The translations under genes and the position numbers were made by a program. The notes beneath the pieces were generated by a model. That model saw only the letters and a program-made list of their open reading frames with translations, was not told the origin of the DNA and searched no databases. From Anaerolineales bacterium (GTDB lineage: Bacteria; Chloroflexota; Anaerolineae; Anaerolineales; Villigracilaceae): a DNA stretch of 38,226 nt. Shown here one piece after another: positions 6,840 through 15,394 of this stretch (the first letter of the stretch is position 1; the number at the start of each line of letters is the position of its first letter). The stretch lies in NCBI GenBank assembly GCA_029933275.1, contig JAOZOM010000002.1, forward strand, positions 1 through 38,226, read 5' to 3'.

Positions 6840-7748
6840 CTAAACCAAAAACAACATCGCTACGCCTGCCATAGCGAGGAGAGTCCCGATGATTGCTCCC
6901 CAGCCAAAGCGTTCTTTGAAGATGAAGTAGCTAATCGGCAGAAGAAAGATCGGCGAGAGGGAGGTGAGCGTGCTAGCAACCCCAACTTCGACGCGTTGGA
7001 TGGCAAAAAGGGAGAGGGTTACGCCGAGAAAAGGTCCGGAGAAGGCGCCAGCGGTGGTGAGGAGGAATCCTCTTGGGTTTTCGCGCAAGGTCTGGAGGGT
7101 GCTTTTGATTTGCCCCTGAAAAAAGGTGATGATCCAGAGCAGAATGGTCGCGACAAGCACTCGTATCAGATTAGCGGAGATGGGGGAGAAATCACCTCCG
7201 AAGCCTTTTTTCGCGAGAACGAGACCGGTAGCCTGTCCAATTGCCGCGCCCAAGCCTAAGAGTATCCCACGCCCGTAGACACGCGCGTCCCCGCTCTTTC
7301 CACTTCCCTCCATTAAGACCCAAGCTATTCCTGCTACAGTAATTAGGATGCCAAAAACTTGTCCGCCCGAGAGGGTTTCGCCGAGAAATACCCACGCTTC
7401 TAACGCGGCGAAGATGGGGGCGAGACTCATCATCAGCATGGCGATGCGAGGTCCGACAAGGACGAAGGACTGAAAGAGGAAAATATCGCCCAACACCAGC
7501 CCGATTGCGCCGGAGAGACCAAACCAGAGCCAACGCTCTGGTGCGGCATTTAGGGGGATAAGTGTGCCGAGTGTGAACCAATGTGTGGAGGCAAGGAAAA
7601 TAACCGCAATAACGAGACGTGTGCGATTAACAACAAGTGAACCTATTCGCCTTCCGGCGGCGGTGAAAACAGTTGAGCCAAAAGAAAAGCTGAGTGATGT
7701 TGCGAGTGCAGCGAGTTCGCCAAGGTATGCTTCCAAGAGATGCTCCAA
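6840..7748 (-). CDS. EamA/DMT superfamily transporter
   Basis: A 302-residue inner-membrane transporter with about ten transmembrane helices in two EamA repeats. The first repeat ends in LAPIFAALEAWVFLGETLSG and the second in LTSLSPIFLLPISYFIFKERFGW, the classic Glu-bearing ends of helices 4 and 9. Such proteins export metabolites or amino acids; the substrate cannot be predicted. The first in-frame start is TTG at 7748 with no clear ribosome binding site; the first helix begins soon after, so no shorter start looks better. It is monocistronic. Confidence 0.85.
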   Translation of the reverse strand: MEHLLEAYLGELAALATSLSFSFGSTVFTAAGRRIGSLVVNRTRLVIAVIFLASTHWFTLGTLIPLNAAPERWLWFGLSGAIGLVLGDIFLFQSFVLVGPRIAMLMMSLAPIFAALEAWVFLGETLSGGQVFGILITVAGIAWVLMEGSGKSGDARVYGRGILLGLGAAIGQATGLVLAKKGFGGDFSPISANLIRVLVATILLWIITFFQGQIKSTLQTLRENPRGFLLTTAGAFSGPFLGVTLSLFAIQRVEVGVASTLTSLSPIFLLPISYFIFKERFGWGAIIGTLLAMAGVAMLFLV

Positions 7749-7871
7749 AGAATGAGTTGGGATGTACTTAGAAGTTTACAACTTGGAAGGAAGATGAAAG
7801 ATTGCAACTGTCTGGCAAAACACACATTTTCAGGAAGGTAAAAAAACCTTTTTTCGTCTATAATTAGCCCC

Positions 7872-8717
7872 ATGACAATAAAAGAACATCTCATCGTTTG
7901 GCGTAACGCTTTAAAAGAAAGTTTTTCTCTTGATTCTATTCTTGCCGCGGCGGGGACAGCCTATTTTGCTTTCTTTTCTTTTTTTCCGCTCATTCTTTTG
8001 CTCGTAGCGGTGGCAAGCCGTTGGTTTGATCCGCTGTGGGTGGAGAGTGAGTTGATTGCTCGGCTTGAGTTTATTGTTCCTGGGGTTGCCAATTTGCTTG
8101 GAAAAAATATTGCCAAAGTAATTGAAGCGCGCTTCTCTGCTACCGCAACCGCGTTAATACTCCTCGCGTGGGCTAGCTCCTCTCTTTTTAGCATCATCAC
8201 ACGAATTTTAGATAGAATCTGGAGCGGGGAAGATGTCCGCTCGCGGATGCGTTATCGGGGTTTGGCGTTACTTCTTGTGGGGATACTCAGTATTGTTGTT
8301 TTAACCTTTCTTTTTATCAGCATTTGGATTATCCCCTTGCTCAAAAGCATACTCCCTGAGTTTCCGCTACTTCTTTACCAAAATTTGGGCTTTCTCCTTT
8401 CTGTCTTGGTCAATATCATTTTATTTGTCATGCTTTATCGATTTCTCCCCCATGCCAGCCCGAACTGGCACGATATTTGGATTGGAGCAACTGCCGCAGG
8501 CACTATCTGGGCAATTGCAAAACGTTTTTTTGTTGGCTATACCGCTCGTTTTCTCTCCACCTCGAACTTGGTATACGGTTCGGTCTCTACGATCATCGCA
8601 TTTTTGGTTTGGGTTTATTTCAGCGGGCTAATTTTCTTCTTCGGTGCGTATTTGGGGAAAGGATACCGGCAACACAAATTAGCAAAGGAAGAGGAAATAA
8701 AAAATCCTATTCTCTAA
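7872..8717 (+). CDS. YihY/BrkB (UPF0761) family inner-membrane protein
   Basis: A 281-residue membrane protein with about six helices. Family signatures are AAAGTAYFAFFSFFPLILLL near residue 25, WASSSLFSIITRILDRIW near 105 and LVYGSVSTIIAFLVWVYFSG near 240. The family was once annotated as ribonuclease BN, which is wrong; its function is unsettled (envelope or export). A TATAAT at 7859-7864 lies 8 bases before the ATG, so the transcript may be leaderless, though no -35 is apparent. The 3' end overlaps the convergent AMMECR1 gene by 11 bases. Confidence 0.85.
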   Translation: MTIKEHLIVWRNALKESFSLDSILAAAGTAYFAFFSFFPLILLLVAVASRWFDPLWVESELIARLEFIVPGVANLLGKNIAKVIEARFSATATALILLAWASSSLFSIITRILDRIWSGEDVRSRMRYRGLALLLVGILSIVVLTFLFISIWIIPLLKSILPEFPLLLYQNLGFLLSVLVNIILFVMLYRFLPHASPNWHDIWIGATAAGTIWAIAKRFFVGYTARFLSTSNLVYGSVSTIIAFLVWVYFSGLIFFFGAYLGKGYRQHKLAKEEEIKNPIL

Positions 8718-9282
8718 ATTCTTCAACCTGATAAATCAAGACTTCTAGCTTTTTTTGTTCCCAAAGATGCGGTGATGCCCCCATTTTTTGACAAAGATGA
8801 CTCAGGAAATCGCGCGCGTTTGGAAGTTGCTCCCATACCTGTGGCAAAAAGGTTGCTCGTCGGCTTCCATCCGTTAAAACGACCCCATCAACATTGGGGC
8901 GGAGTTTGTGGAGGAGGTCTTCGGCATCCGCGTAGTCTAATGACACGGGGGCGGTGAGACGCGAGATCTCAATCTCAATCGAATCCAACTCCTCGAGCTG
9001 GACTTGGGGAAAGCGATAATCATTTAACGCCGCGGCGAGCGCATGTTCTCGCACATCTTCCACAAGAGGTTGGTAGGCTTGGAGCGTACCGATACAACCG
9101 CGTAATTGCCCATTAACGGTGAGAGTGACGAAAGTCGCCCCATCCGCTTGGAGGAGGGGAGTCTGTTCGGCGAGCGCGTTTAACGGAGGAAGTTTTTCGC
9201 CACGTAATTTCAACTCAAGGCTTTCACGAGCGATTTTGAGTAAGGTTTCTTTTTCTTGGGAGGTGAGCTGATTGGTATTCAT
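8707..9282 (-). CDS. AMMECR1-domain protein (AmmeMemoRadiSam system protein A type)
   Basis: A 191-residue soluble protein covering the AMMECR1 domain. The invariant LRGCIGT motif is present, followed by YQPLVEDVREHALAAALNDYRFPQV and the C-terminal FLPQVWEQLPNARDFLSHLCQKMG. In many bacteria the domain is found with MEMO and radical SAM partners; neither is adjacent here. The precise role is unknown. I chose the ATG at 9282, where the folded domain begins. A longer reading to 9429 exists but its extra 49 residues (many Arg, Ser, His) do not look like protein, and neither start has a clear ribosome binding site. Confidence 0.8.
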   Translation of the reverse strand: MNTNQLTSQEKETLLKIARESLELKLRGEKLPPLNALAEQTPLLQADGATFVTLTVNGQLRGCIGTLQAYQPLVEDVREHALAAALNDYRFPQVQLEELDSIEIEISRLTAPVSLDYADAEDLLHKLRPNVDGVVLTDGSRRATFLPQVWEQLPNARDFLSHLCQKMGASPHLWEQKKLEVLIYQVEEFRE

Positions 9283-9531
9283 AAGGGAGGCAAGTTTAGG
9301 GTCATGCCCGAAGTGCTTTTTCGAGTGCAGGCAGGCGGAGCGGTTTCTTATCCAAATTTCCCCTCCTGCATAGCGGGAGTTAGAAGGGTCATTTTTCTTC
9401 ATCATATATCCATAAGAGATGCGCGTCAAGTTGAAATCACACTTTCTTTATCCGAAATCGTTCCTTGCTATTTTTAAGGTTAATAAGGTACTATTTAAAA
9501 GGTGTTTTCGTATGATAAGGAGTAGGCAATT

Positions 9532-10341
9532 TTGAAAGATATTCGCCAATCAAGTTCGAGAAAAGGGAGAGAGGCTTCGCCGCGTGTTTTTCCGGTTATC
9601 TTGGGGGTTGCTTTTTTGATGGCAACTCTTTTTGCTGCGTGGACTCCACGAGGGCTTTTTTCGGGGAATCTTTCTGAAAAGCTGGCGATGATGCTGACCG
9701 CCCAACCGGATGCAAACCCAACTTTGAGCGGAGGGGATTACCCACGATTGCGCATCGGGATTGTTTCTGGGCATTGGGGATATGATTCTGGTGCGGTTTG
9801 CTTAGATGGAAACGGTGAGGTAACTTTAACTGAAGTAGATTTGAATTTGCAGATTGCAACTCTTGTACAACAAAAACTAACACAGAGCGGTTTTCAGGTG
9901 GATTTATTGCAGGAATTTGATCCGCGTTTAGATGGTTATAATGCGGTTGCGTTGGTTTCTATCCATAATGATTCTTGCGCTTATATTGACGAAAATGCGA
10001 CGGGATTTAAGATCTCTGCCGCGATGGATACGCGAGATTTGAACCGCGCCGCGCGTCTGACAGGTTGTTTGCGTGACCGTTACGAACGCGTGACTGGTTT
10101 GCATTTTCATTCGGGGAGTATTACTTCGGATATGCGCGAGTACCACGCTTTTAATGAAATCAGCGATACGACCATCGCGGCAATTATTGAAGCGGGATTC
10201 ATGAATCTCGACCGCGAGATTTTGACCCAACATCCTGATATTATTGCAGAGGGAATTGCACAGGGGATTGAATGTTTTGTGAATAACGAAAGCATTGAAT
10301 CAACACCTGTGCCAACTATTTCACCAGTTTCCACGCCATGA
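9532..10341 (+). CDS. Membrane-anchored N-acetylmuramoyl-L-alanine amidase (Amidase_3)
   Basis: A zinc amidase that cuts between muramic acid and the L-Ala of the peptide stem. The 269-residue protein has a short basic N-terminus, one signal-anchor helix (VFPVILGVAFLMATLFAAW, about 22-40) and an external catalytic domain. Zinc and catalytic residues are visible as SGHWG, TEVDLNL, SIHND and the late IIEAGFMN Glu. The tail PVPTISPVSTP begins the Thr/Pro style seen downstream. The start is TTG at 9532, with AAGGAG 8 bases upstream; a candidate promoter (TTGCTA 9465, TACTAT 9490, 19-base spacer) precedes it. It overlaps the first L,D-transpeptidase gene (ATGA), so it heads that operon. Confidence 0.88.
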   Translation: MKDIRQSSSRKGREASPRVFPVILGVAFLMATLFAAWTPRGLFSGNLSEKLAMMLTAQPDANPTLSGGDYPRLRIGIVSGHWGYDSGAVCLDGNGEVTLTEVDLNLQIATLVQQKLTQSGFQVDLLQEFDPRLDGYNAVALVSIHNDSCAYIDENATGFKISAAMDTRDLNRAARLTGCLRDRYERVTGLHFHSGSITSDMREYHAFNEISDTTIAAIIEAGFMNLDREILTQHPDIIAEGIAQGIECFVNNESIESTPVPTISPVSTP

Positions 10342-11456
10342 CTCAAAAATCGTCTGCGGCAAGAGAAGCGATCCGGCTTTCTCGGATAGCTCTACAAAAG
10401 GGAGAGAAGGATGCCGCGCGTTCTTGGGCAGAAAAAGCCACCGCTCTTGCGCCCGAACTTGAAGAGGGATGGTTGCGCCTCGCGGCGACATCTCGCCCGC
10501 AATTGAGTATTCATTATTTGGAACGCGCATTGGCGATTAATCCGCAAAGTGAACGGGCGCGCAAGGGGATGATTTGGGCAAAGAAACGACTCAGCCTTTC
10601 CCGCTCGAAAGTGGAAGAGATGACTCCTTCTCTTGGAGAAGAGGCAAAAACAGAAAAAACGCAGCCAACACGAACGCAGAGAGTAGGCGTTCCGCTTTCT
10701 CCTCCTCAACTCATCATCGAAACAGAACCAGTAAAAGATGCGGTAGAGAAGAATAAATTAAGTTTTTTGCAGCGATCATTCATCGCTTTTTTATTGATAG
10801 TGTTACTTATTCCAGCAATTTGGTCTTTGACTTCGCAAACCACTTCTTTTGCGTCGGCGTTTAATGCCCCGCCTACCGCCACCGAAGCGCATTGGGGTGC
10901 GGCTGAAATCAATAAGCCAACTTATACCCCCTCCCCAACAGCGACTTTTACCCCAACGCCCACGCCGACTTTTACGCTTACACCAACCCCTACTGATACA
11001 GAGACACCCCTTCCGACCAATACGCTCCGCCCCGCGAATACGGCTATCCCCGCGCCGGTGGTAGATTATGCCTCTGGCGGGGCGAAATATGTTCTCGTGG
11101 ATATTTCTGAGCAGCATCTTTACGCGTATGAAGGCAACACGCTGGTTTTCAGCTTTGTCGCCTCGACCGGAATGAATAATGCCACAGCAACGGGCAATTT
11201 TAGCGTGCTGAATAAAATCCCCAGTGCGTATGGCGCGACTTGGGATATTTGGATGCCCTACTGGCTCGGCATTTATTGGTCGGGGACTTTGCAGAACGGG
11301 ATTCACGCGTTGCCGATCATGTCGAACGGAGCAACTTTATGGGCGGGTTATTTAGGCACACCGATTTCCTATGGTTGTATCGTGCTAGGCTCTTATGAAG
11401 CCCAATTACTTTATAATTGGGTAGATGTTGGCACACCGGTAGAAATTCAATGGTAA
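10338..11456 (+). CDS. L,D-transpeptidase-like (YkuD) protein with TPR-like N-terminus and variant catalytic motif
   Basis: A 372-residue protein in four parts: cytoplasmic TPR-like helices (about 5-85, with AERALAINPQSERA-type turns), one transmembrane helix (148-165), an external Thr/Pro-rich linker (195-240) and a YkuD domain (248-372). YkuD enzymes make 3-3 peptidoglycan cross-links through a catalytic Cys. Here the Cys is present (C347) and H323 lies in GIHALP, but the usual S-H-G-C-x-N/R reads S-Y-G-C-I-V-L, so the motif His and the following Asn/Arg are both replaced. It may be altered in activity. The start overlaps the amidase stop and its 3' end overlaps the next gene by 7 bases. 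Confidence 0.85.
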   Translation: MTQKSSAAREAIRLSRIALQKGEKDAARSWAEKATALAPELEEGWLRLAATSRPQLSIHYLERALAINPQSERARKGMIWAKKRLSLSRSKVEEMTPSLGEEAKTEKTQPTRTQRVGVPLSPPQLIIETEPVKDAVEKNKLSFLQRSFIAFLLIVLLIPAIWSLTSQTTSFASAFNAPPTATEAHWGAAEINKPTYTPSPTATFTPTPTPTFTLTPTPTDTETPLPTNTLRPANTAIPAPVVDYASGGAKYVLVDISEQHLYAYEGNTLVFSFVASTGMNNATATGNFSVLNKIPSAYGATWDIWMPYWLGIYWSGTLQNGIHALPIMSNGATLWAGYLGTPISYGCIVLGSYEAQLLYNWVDVGTPVEIQW

Positions 11457-12523
11457 ACGATAGAGATATTCAAGCTCAGGATGCGTTAAAAAAAGCGCGC
11501 GCGGCACTCCGTCAGGGCGATAAAAAAGCCGCGTATGCGTGGGCGAAACATGCCGCAAAATTAGATCCAGAATTTGAAGATTCGTGGCTTATTCTTGCCG
11601 CGGTCTCAAAGCCTGAGATCAGCATCAAGTTTTTGCGGCGGGCATTGCGGATTAATCCGAACAGCCAACGTGCAAAAAAGGGCATGGCTTGGGCTGAAAG
11701 CAAACTGTCTCTGCAACGGAAGCCCGCGCAGGTCACGCGCGCCCCGTTGCAAGCCATTCCCAAAAAGAAACAGAAGAAAAATCGGCTTCCTTTCGTCATC
11801 CTAGCAGGATTTCTCCTCCTTTGTCTCGCGGGGGGTGCATTTTTAGCCTTAAACCCCTCCCCTGTGAAAGCTCTTTTTGGCGAAGCGCCGACCGCGACCG
11901 CATCTATCATCTCGCAGCATTGGGCGCAGGGGACAATCGCCAAGCCGAGCTATACCCCCTCGCCGACCGCAACGTTTACATCTACGCCGACTTTTACGCC
12001 AACGCCTTCTTTTACCCCTACGCCGACCTACACGCCTACCTTTACCCCGACTTTCACGTCCACGCCAACGTTTACGCCCACAATTACAAACACGCCGCCT
12101 CCCACGAACACTTTTTTGCCCACAAATACCGCCGTGCCTCTGCCGACTAACCCGCCCCCTGTGAGCGGAGGCGAACATTGGATCGAAGTCAATCTCAGCC
12201 AGCAAATGCTTTACGCCTATGCGGGCAATACGCTGATGAATTCTTTTCTCGTTTCTACCGGTTTGCCGCAAACCCCCACCGTTACGGGACATTTTTACGT
12301 TTACCTTAAATATGTTTCGACCACGATGACGGGACCGGGTTATTACCTCACGAATGTTCCCTACACGATGTATTTTTACAAAAGCTATGGCATTCACGGC
12401 ACTTATTGGCATAATAATTTCGGCTACCCGATGAGTCACGGATGCGTCAATATGCGTACCAGCGAAGCCGAGTGGCTTTATAATTTCTCTCCGATGGGGA
12501 CTTTGGTCTACATCCATTATTAG
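11450..12523 (+). CDS. L,D-transpeptidase (YkuD) with TPR-like N-terminus and Thr/Pro linker
   Basis: A 357-residue paralogue of the preceding gene with the same layout: TPR-like cytoplasmic part (about 8-90), transmembrane helix (114-133), a longer Thr/Pro linker (165-235) and a YkuD domain (243-357). Unlike its neighbour it has the full active site: H316 in GIHGTYWHN and S329-H330-G331-C332-V-N334. It is expected to form L,D cross-links in peptidoglycan outside the membrane. I chose the ATG at 11450, which aligns with the paralogue's N-terminus; the in-frame ATG at 11417 lies well inside the preceding gene. The linker is encoded by near-tandem DNA repeats of the acgccgacttttac type. Confidence 0.88.
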   Translation: MVNDRDIQAQDALKKARAALRQGDKKAAYAWAKHAAKLDPEFEDSWLILAAVSKPEISIKFLRRALRINPNSQRAKKGMAWAESKLSLQRKPAQVTRAPLQAIPKKKQKKNRLPFVILAGFLLLCLAGGAFLALNPSPVKALFGEAPTATASIISQHWAQGTIAKPSYTPSPTATFTSTPTFTPTPSFTPTPTYTPTFTPTFTSTPTFTPTITNTPPPTNTFLPTNTAVPLPTNPPPVSGGEHWIEVNLSQQMLYAYAGNTLMNSFLVSTGLPQTPTVTGHFYVYLKYVSTTMTGPGYYLTNVPYTMYFYKSYGIHGTYWHNNFGYPMSHGCVNMRTSEAEWLYNFSPMGTLVYIHY

Positions 12524-12524
12524 C

Positions 12525-13571
12525 ATGTCTCCCTTTTTGGATTCTCTCTCTCGGCGCGATTTTCTCAAACTAGCGGGATTAAGCATTGCCAGTTTTCTGA
12601 CTCCTTTGAATTGGACGGAAGCGCACGCGGCTCAAGGCTTGTTTCCAGATCAAGATGGCAGAGTCGCGAAGAAAACCACCCAACTCTTCGAGAGTCCCAG
12701 TTTTGATTCGGAACCGCTTAAAGAGCATTGGCGCGATATTATCCTCCCCATCACTGGCATCGCTATCAGCGAAGATAAGACCGCCTACAACCGCATCTGG
12801 TACAAAATTGGAGCGGAGGGATTTGCCTACTCCGGCGACATCCAACCCGTGCAGACGCGGTTAAATAACCCCATCCGCGAACATCCCGAAGAGGGCAGTC
12901 TCGCAGAAGTGACCGTCCCCTACACTGATGCCCGCAAAGAAGCGAACGAAGACGCGAAAATCATCTATCGTCTTTACTACGAAACCACGCATTGGATTAC
13001 TGAAACCGTCATAGATGAAAATGCGCAAGAAGTCTGGTATAAATTGCGTGACGATAAAGAAAACGAGGCGTTTTATTATGTCCTCGCTAAACATTTACGC
13101 ATTATCTCCGCGGAAGAACTCTCTCCGATTTCACCGAATGTGCCGGAGTATAAAAAATCTATTGAAGTGCGCCTTCAGCAACAATTGGTGGTCGCTTACG
13201 AGGGCTTGCATCCCATTTTTGCAACGCGCATCTCAGCCGGTACGCGCCGTTATAATGGGAGCTACTACACGCCTGAAGGAATTTTCAAAACTTACTACAA
13301 ACGTCCTAGCCGACACATGGCGGCAGGCAATCTTGCCAATAGCGGCTACGATTTGCCCGGTGTCCCTTGGGTTTCTTATCTCACCGAAAGTGGAATTTCC
13401 TTTCACGGCACTTATTGGCATAATGACTTTGGCTATCCTCATAGTCATGGTTGTATTAACCTCTCCGCACAAGCTGCAAAATGGCTTTACCGTTGGACAA
13501 GTCCTGTTGTAAAACCGGAGAGAGAATATGTTTACGGATATGTAGGAACGCGTGTGGAGATTGTCGCGTAA
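12525..13571 (+). CDS. Tat-exported L,D-transpeptidase with SH3-like modules
   Basis: A 348-residue protein with a twin-arginine signal (SRRDFLKLAG at 9-18, hydrophobic to about 30, AHA-A cleavage near 36). Two SH3-like segments follow (about 45-105 and 115-205), the first containing ESPSFDSEPL and IWYKIGAEGFAYS, probably for wall binding. The YkuD domain starts near 215 and holds FHGTYWHNDFGYPHSHGCIN with catalytic C310. It lacks the Thr/Pro linker and transmembrane anchor of the two preceding genes, so it is likely released or wall-bound. It begins one base after the preceding stop codon, placing it in the same operon. Confidence 0.88.
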   Translation: MSPFLDSLSRRDFLKLAGLSIASFLTPLNWTEAHAAQGLFPDQDGRVAKKTTQLFESPSFDSEPLKEHWRDIILPITGIAISEDKTAYNRIWYKIGAEGFAYSGDIQPVQTRLNNPIREHPEEGSLAEVTVPYTDARKEANEDAKIIYRLYYETTHWITETVIDENAQEVWYKLRDDKENEAFYYVLAKHLRIISAEELSPISPNVPEYKKSIEVRLQQQLVVAYEGLHPIFATRISAGTRRYNGSYYTPEGIFKTYYKRPSRHMAAGNLANSGYDLPGVPWVSYLTESGISFHGTYWHNDFGYPHSHGCINLSAQAAKWLYRWTSPVVKPEREYVYGYVGTRVEIVA

Positions 13572-13752
13572 AAAAATACGGCTCTTTAGGACTTTGAGGT
13601 AATTTTTCAAAAAGAATCCACGAAGACACATGAATTTACACGAAGAGTGAGAGAAATCCATGACTAAAATTGTGGCTTTGGCTGTACTCTACCTGAAATA
13701 CGAAAGACCCAAAAATACGCAATACGAAATCTCCTCACCTCATCTACTCTTT
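13572..13752. repeat. Intergenic stretch with fragments of dispersed repeats
   Basis: It contains ccacgaagacacatgaattt with a following acacgaag (about 13618-13645) and atacgcaatacgaaat (about 13715-13730). Both resemble short strings dispersed between genes; the second is like the hairpin arms at 15820-15852. Their presence argues that the in-frame 31-codon extension of the next gene (from 13660) is not coding. Confidence 0.45.
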
Positions 13753-14802
13753 ATGAAAAACTTACCCTCAACCTTTACCCGCCGAGACTTTCTCAAATTT
13801 AGCGCGGCGGGCGCGTTAAGCCTCCTATTTGCTGAATTGGGGCTGGATCAAGTCTATGCTGGCGCGCCGCCTCTCCAAAAACAGGGGCGCACAACGTGGA
13901 GCAGTCTCACTATTTACGATAAACCCTCTTTTAACGGTACCGTGCTACACGTCTACGGTCGGGATGTTGTCTTGCCAATCACCGAAGAATTGATTATCGA
14001 AGACGCACAAGCTTATAATCCGATTTGGTATCGCATCGGAGACGAGGGATTTGCTCATTCGGCATATCTCCAGCCGGTTTACACCTCCTATAATCTTCCC
14101 GTCCACAACCTCCCCGAAAGAAAAGTTCTCGCCGAAGTGACGATTCCCTTTGTGCCGGTACGTTTAGGGGCGAGTTATTTCTATAAACAAAAACTGCGCT
14201 ATTATTACGGGACAACACATTGGGTTGATAAAATAATCCAAAATGAGAATGACGGAACGTATTGGTATAGAATCTTCGATAGACAGGTCAAAACCTACTT
14301 TTTTCTTCCCTGCTACAGCCTGCGGATCATTCCTGACGAGGAGCTTGCTCCCCTTTCTCCGAAGATTCCTCCCGAAGACAAATCCATTTTCGTTGATCTT
14401 GCCGCCCAAACAATGGTTGCTTACGAAGGCGATACACCCGTAATGACCTCACGCATCGCCAGCGGATGGGGAAACACCCCTACGCCAACGGGAGAATTTA
14501 GCACCTACCATAAAGCTCCCTCTGTCCACATGACCGATGGCGCGGGAGACGCGGCAAATTACGATTTACCCGGTGTTCCTTGGGTCTCGTTTTTCACCGG
14601 AAACGGCGATTCTTTCCACGGCACCTATTGGCATAACGATTTCGGCGACCCACGCAGCCATGGCTGTGTCAATACGCCCGATAATGTGGCGAAGTTTATT
14701 TATTTATGGTCAAACCCCACCGTCCCGCCAGACGAGGATTACCTTCATCTCCCCGGTCAAGGGACACGGGTCACAATTGTTGAAGGAAATATAGAAAGCT
14801 AA
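13753..14802 (+). CDS. Tat-exported L,D-transpeptidase with SH3-like modules
   Basis: A close relative of the preceding gene, 349 residues with the chosen start. The Tat signal TRRDFLKFSAAG begins at residue 9, followed by a hydrophobic stretch and a cleavage region near YAGAPP. SH3-like segments contain YDKPSFNGTVL and IWYRIGDEGFAHS, matching the upstream protein segment for segment. The YkuD domain ends in FHGTYWHNDFGDPRSHGCVN with catalytic C305. The ATG at 13753 gives a normal-length Tat n-region; an earlier ATG at 13660 would add 31 residues encoded by repeat-like DNA. No strong ribosome binding site precedes either start. The gene is separated from the operon above by about 180 bases, so it may have its own promoter. 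Confidence 0.87.
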   Translation: MKNLPSTFTRRDFLKFSAAGALSLLFAELGLDQVYAGAPPLQKQGRTTWSSLTIYDKPSFNGTVLHVYGRDVVLPITEELIIEDAQAYNPIWYRIGDEGFAHSAYLQPVYTSYNLPVHNLPERKVLAEVTIPFVPVRLGASYFYKQKLRYYYGTTHWVDKIIQNENDGTYWYRIFDRQVKTYFFLPCYSLRIIPDEELAPLSPKIPPEDKSIFVDLAAQTMVAYEGDTPVMTSRIASGWGNTPTPTGEFSTYHKAPSVHMTDGAGDAANYDLPGVPWVSFFTGNGDSFHGTYWHNDFGDPRSHGCVNTPDNVAKFIYLWSNPTVPPDEDYLHLPGQGTRVTIVEGNIES

Positions 14803-14815
14803 AAAGGAGATTTTC

Positions 14816-15391
14816 ATGTACTCAGCTTTTACGCATAATAAATACCTACTCAAACGTCAGGCTCTCGCCATGACGGGCAAATTCCGCTTTTACGATACTA
14901 GTGGAAATTTGGTCATGTTTAGTCAGCAAAAAATGTTCAAACTACGAGAAGATATTCGCGTTTATTCAGATGAAACTAAAACGCAAGAAGTCCTTACTAT
15001 CAAAGCGCGTCAAATTGTTGATTTCTCTGCCGCTTACGATGTAGTTGATGCCACCACCCAAGAACAGGTTGGCACCCTCCGCCGCAAGGGATTAAAATCG
15101 ATGCTCCGCGATGAATGGGAAGTTTTGAATCCTGCCGGGCAGGTTCTCGGCTCGCTCTTTGAAGATAGCATGGGACTCGCCTTAGTACGGCGTTTCTTAG
15201 TCAACCTGATTCCCCAAAATTACGATATCACCATTGGGCAAACACGCGTCGCGGATTTGAAACAACGCTTCAATCCTTTCCGCTACGAACTTGATCTCGA
15301 TTTCAGCATGGATACTGCCAATCAACTAGATCGCCGTCTTGGCATCGCCGCGGGAATTTTGCTTGCCGCCGTTGAAGGCAGACAATCTTAA
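14816..15391 (+). CDS. LURP-one-related (tubby-like fold) protein
   Basis: A 191-residue soluble protein of the LURP-one-related/phospholipid-scramblase-like family. It begins YLLKRQALAMTGKFRFYDTSGNLV and continues with alternating strands typical of the twelve-stranded barrel, such as LTIKARQIVDFSAAYDV and DEWEVLNPAGQVLGSLFED. A C-terminal hydrophobic stretch (IAAGILLAAVEG) may pack inside the barrel or touch the membrane. Function in bacteria is unknown; membrane phospholipid binding is a guess from the fold. A strong AAGGAG lies 6 bases before the ATG. It is followed after 3 bases by an unknown gene, so the two are probably co-transcribed. Confidence 0.8.
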   Translation: MYSAFTHNKYLLKRQALAMTGKFRFYDTSGNLVMFSQQKMFKLREDIRVYSDETKTQEVLTIKARQIVDFSAAYDVVDATTQEQVGTLRRKGLKSMLRDEWEVLNPAGQVLGSLFEDSMGLALVRRFLVNLIPQNYDITIGQTRVADLKQRFNPFRYELDLDFSMDTANQLDRRLGIAAGILLAAVEGRQS

Positions 15392-15394
15392 GCA

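Noticed and set aside
9283-9429. 49-residue N-terminal extension of the AMMECR1 protein
   Set aside because: It lies outside the conserved domain and is not protein-like. A short frame starting TTG after an AGGAGG in the same stretch (17 codons) was also considered but nothing supports it.
10915-12160. Thr/Pro-encoding repeats considered as a CRISPR or tandem non-coding array
   Set aside because: Units are short, in frame and lack regular spacers; they encode linkers of membrane proteins.
11849-12586. 245-residue open frame on the minus strand
   Set aside because: It is the antisense shadow of the Thr/Pro linker and YkuD domain; it is made mostly of Arg/Gly/Lys runs from the repeat DNA.
13660-13752. 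31-residue N-terminal extension of the fourth L,D-transpeptidase
   Set aside because: It would place a long unrelated segment before a Tat signal, and its DNA contains fragments of dispersed repeats.
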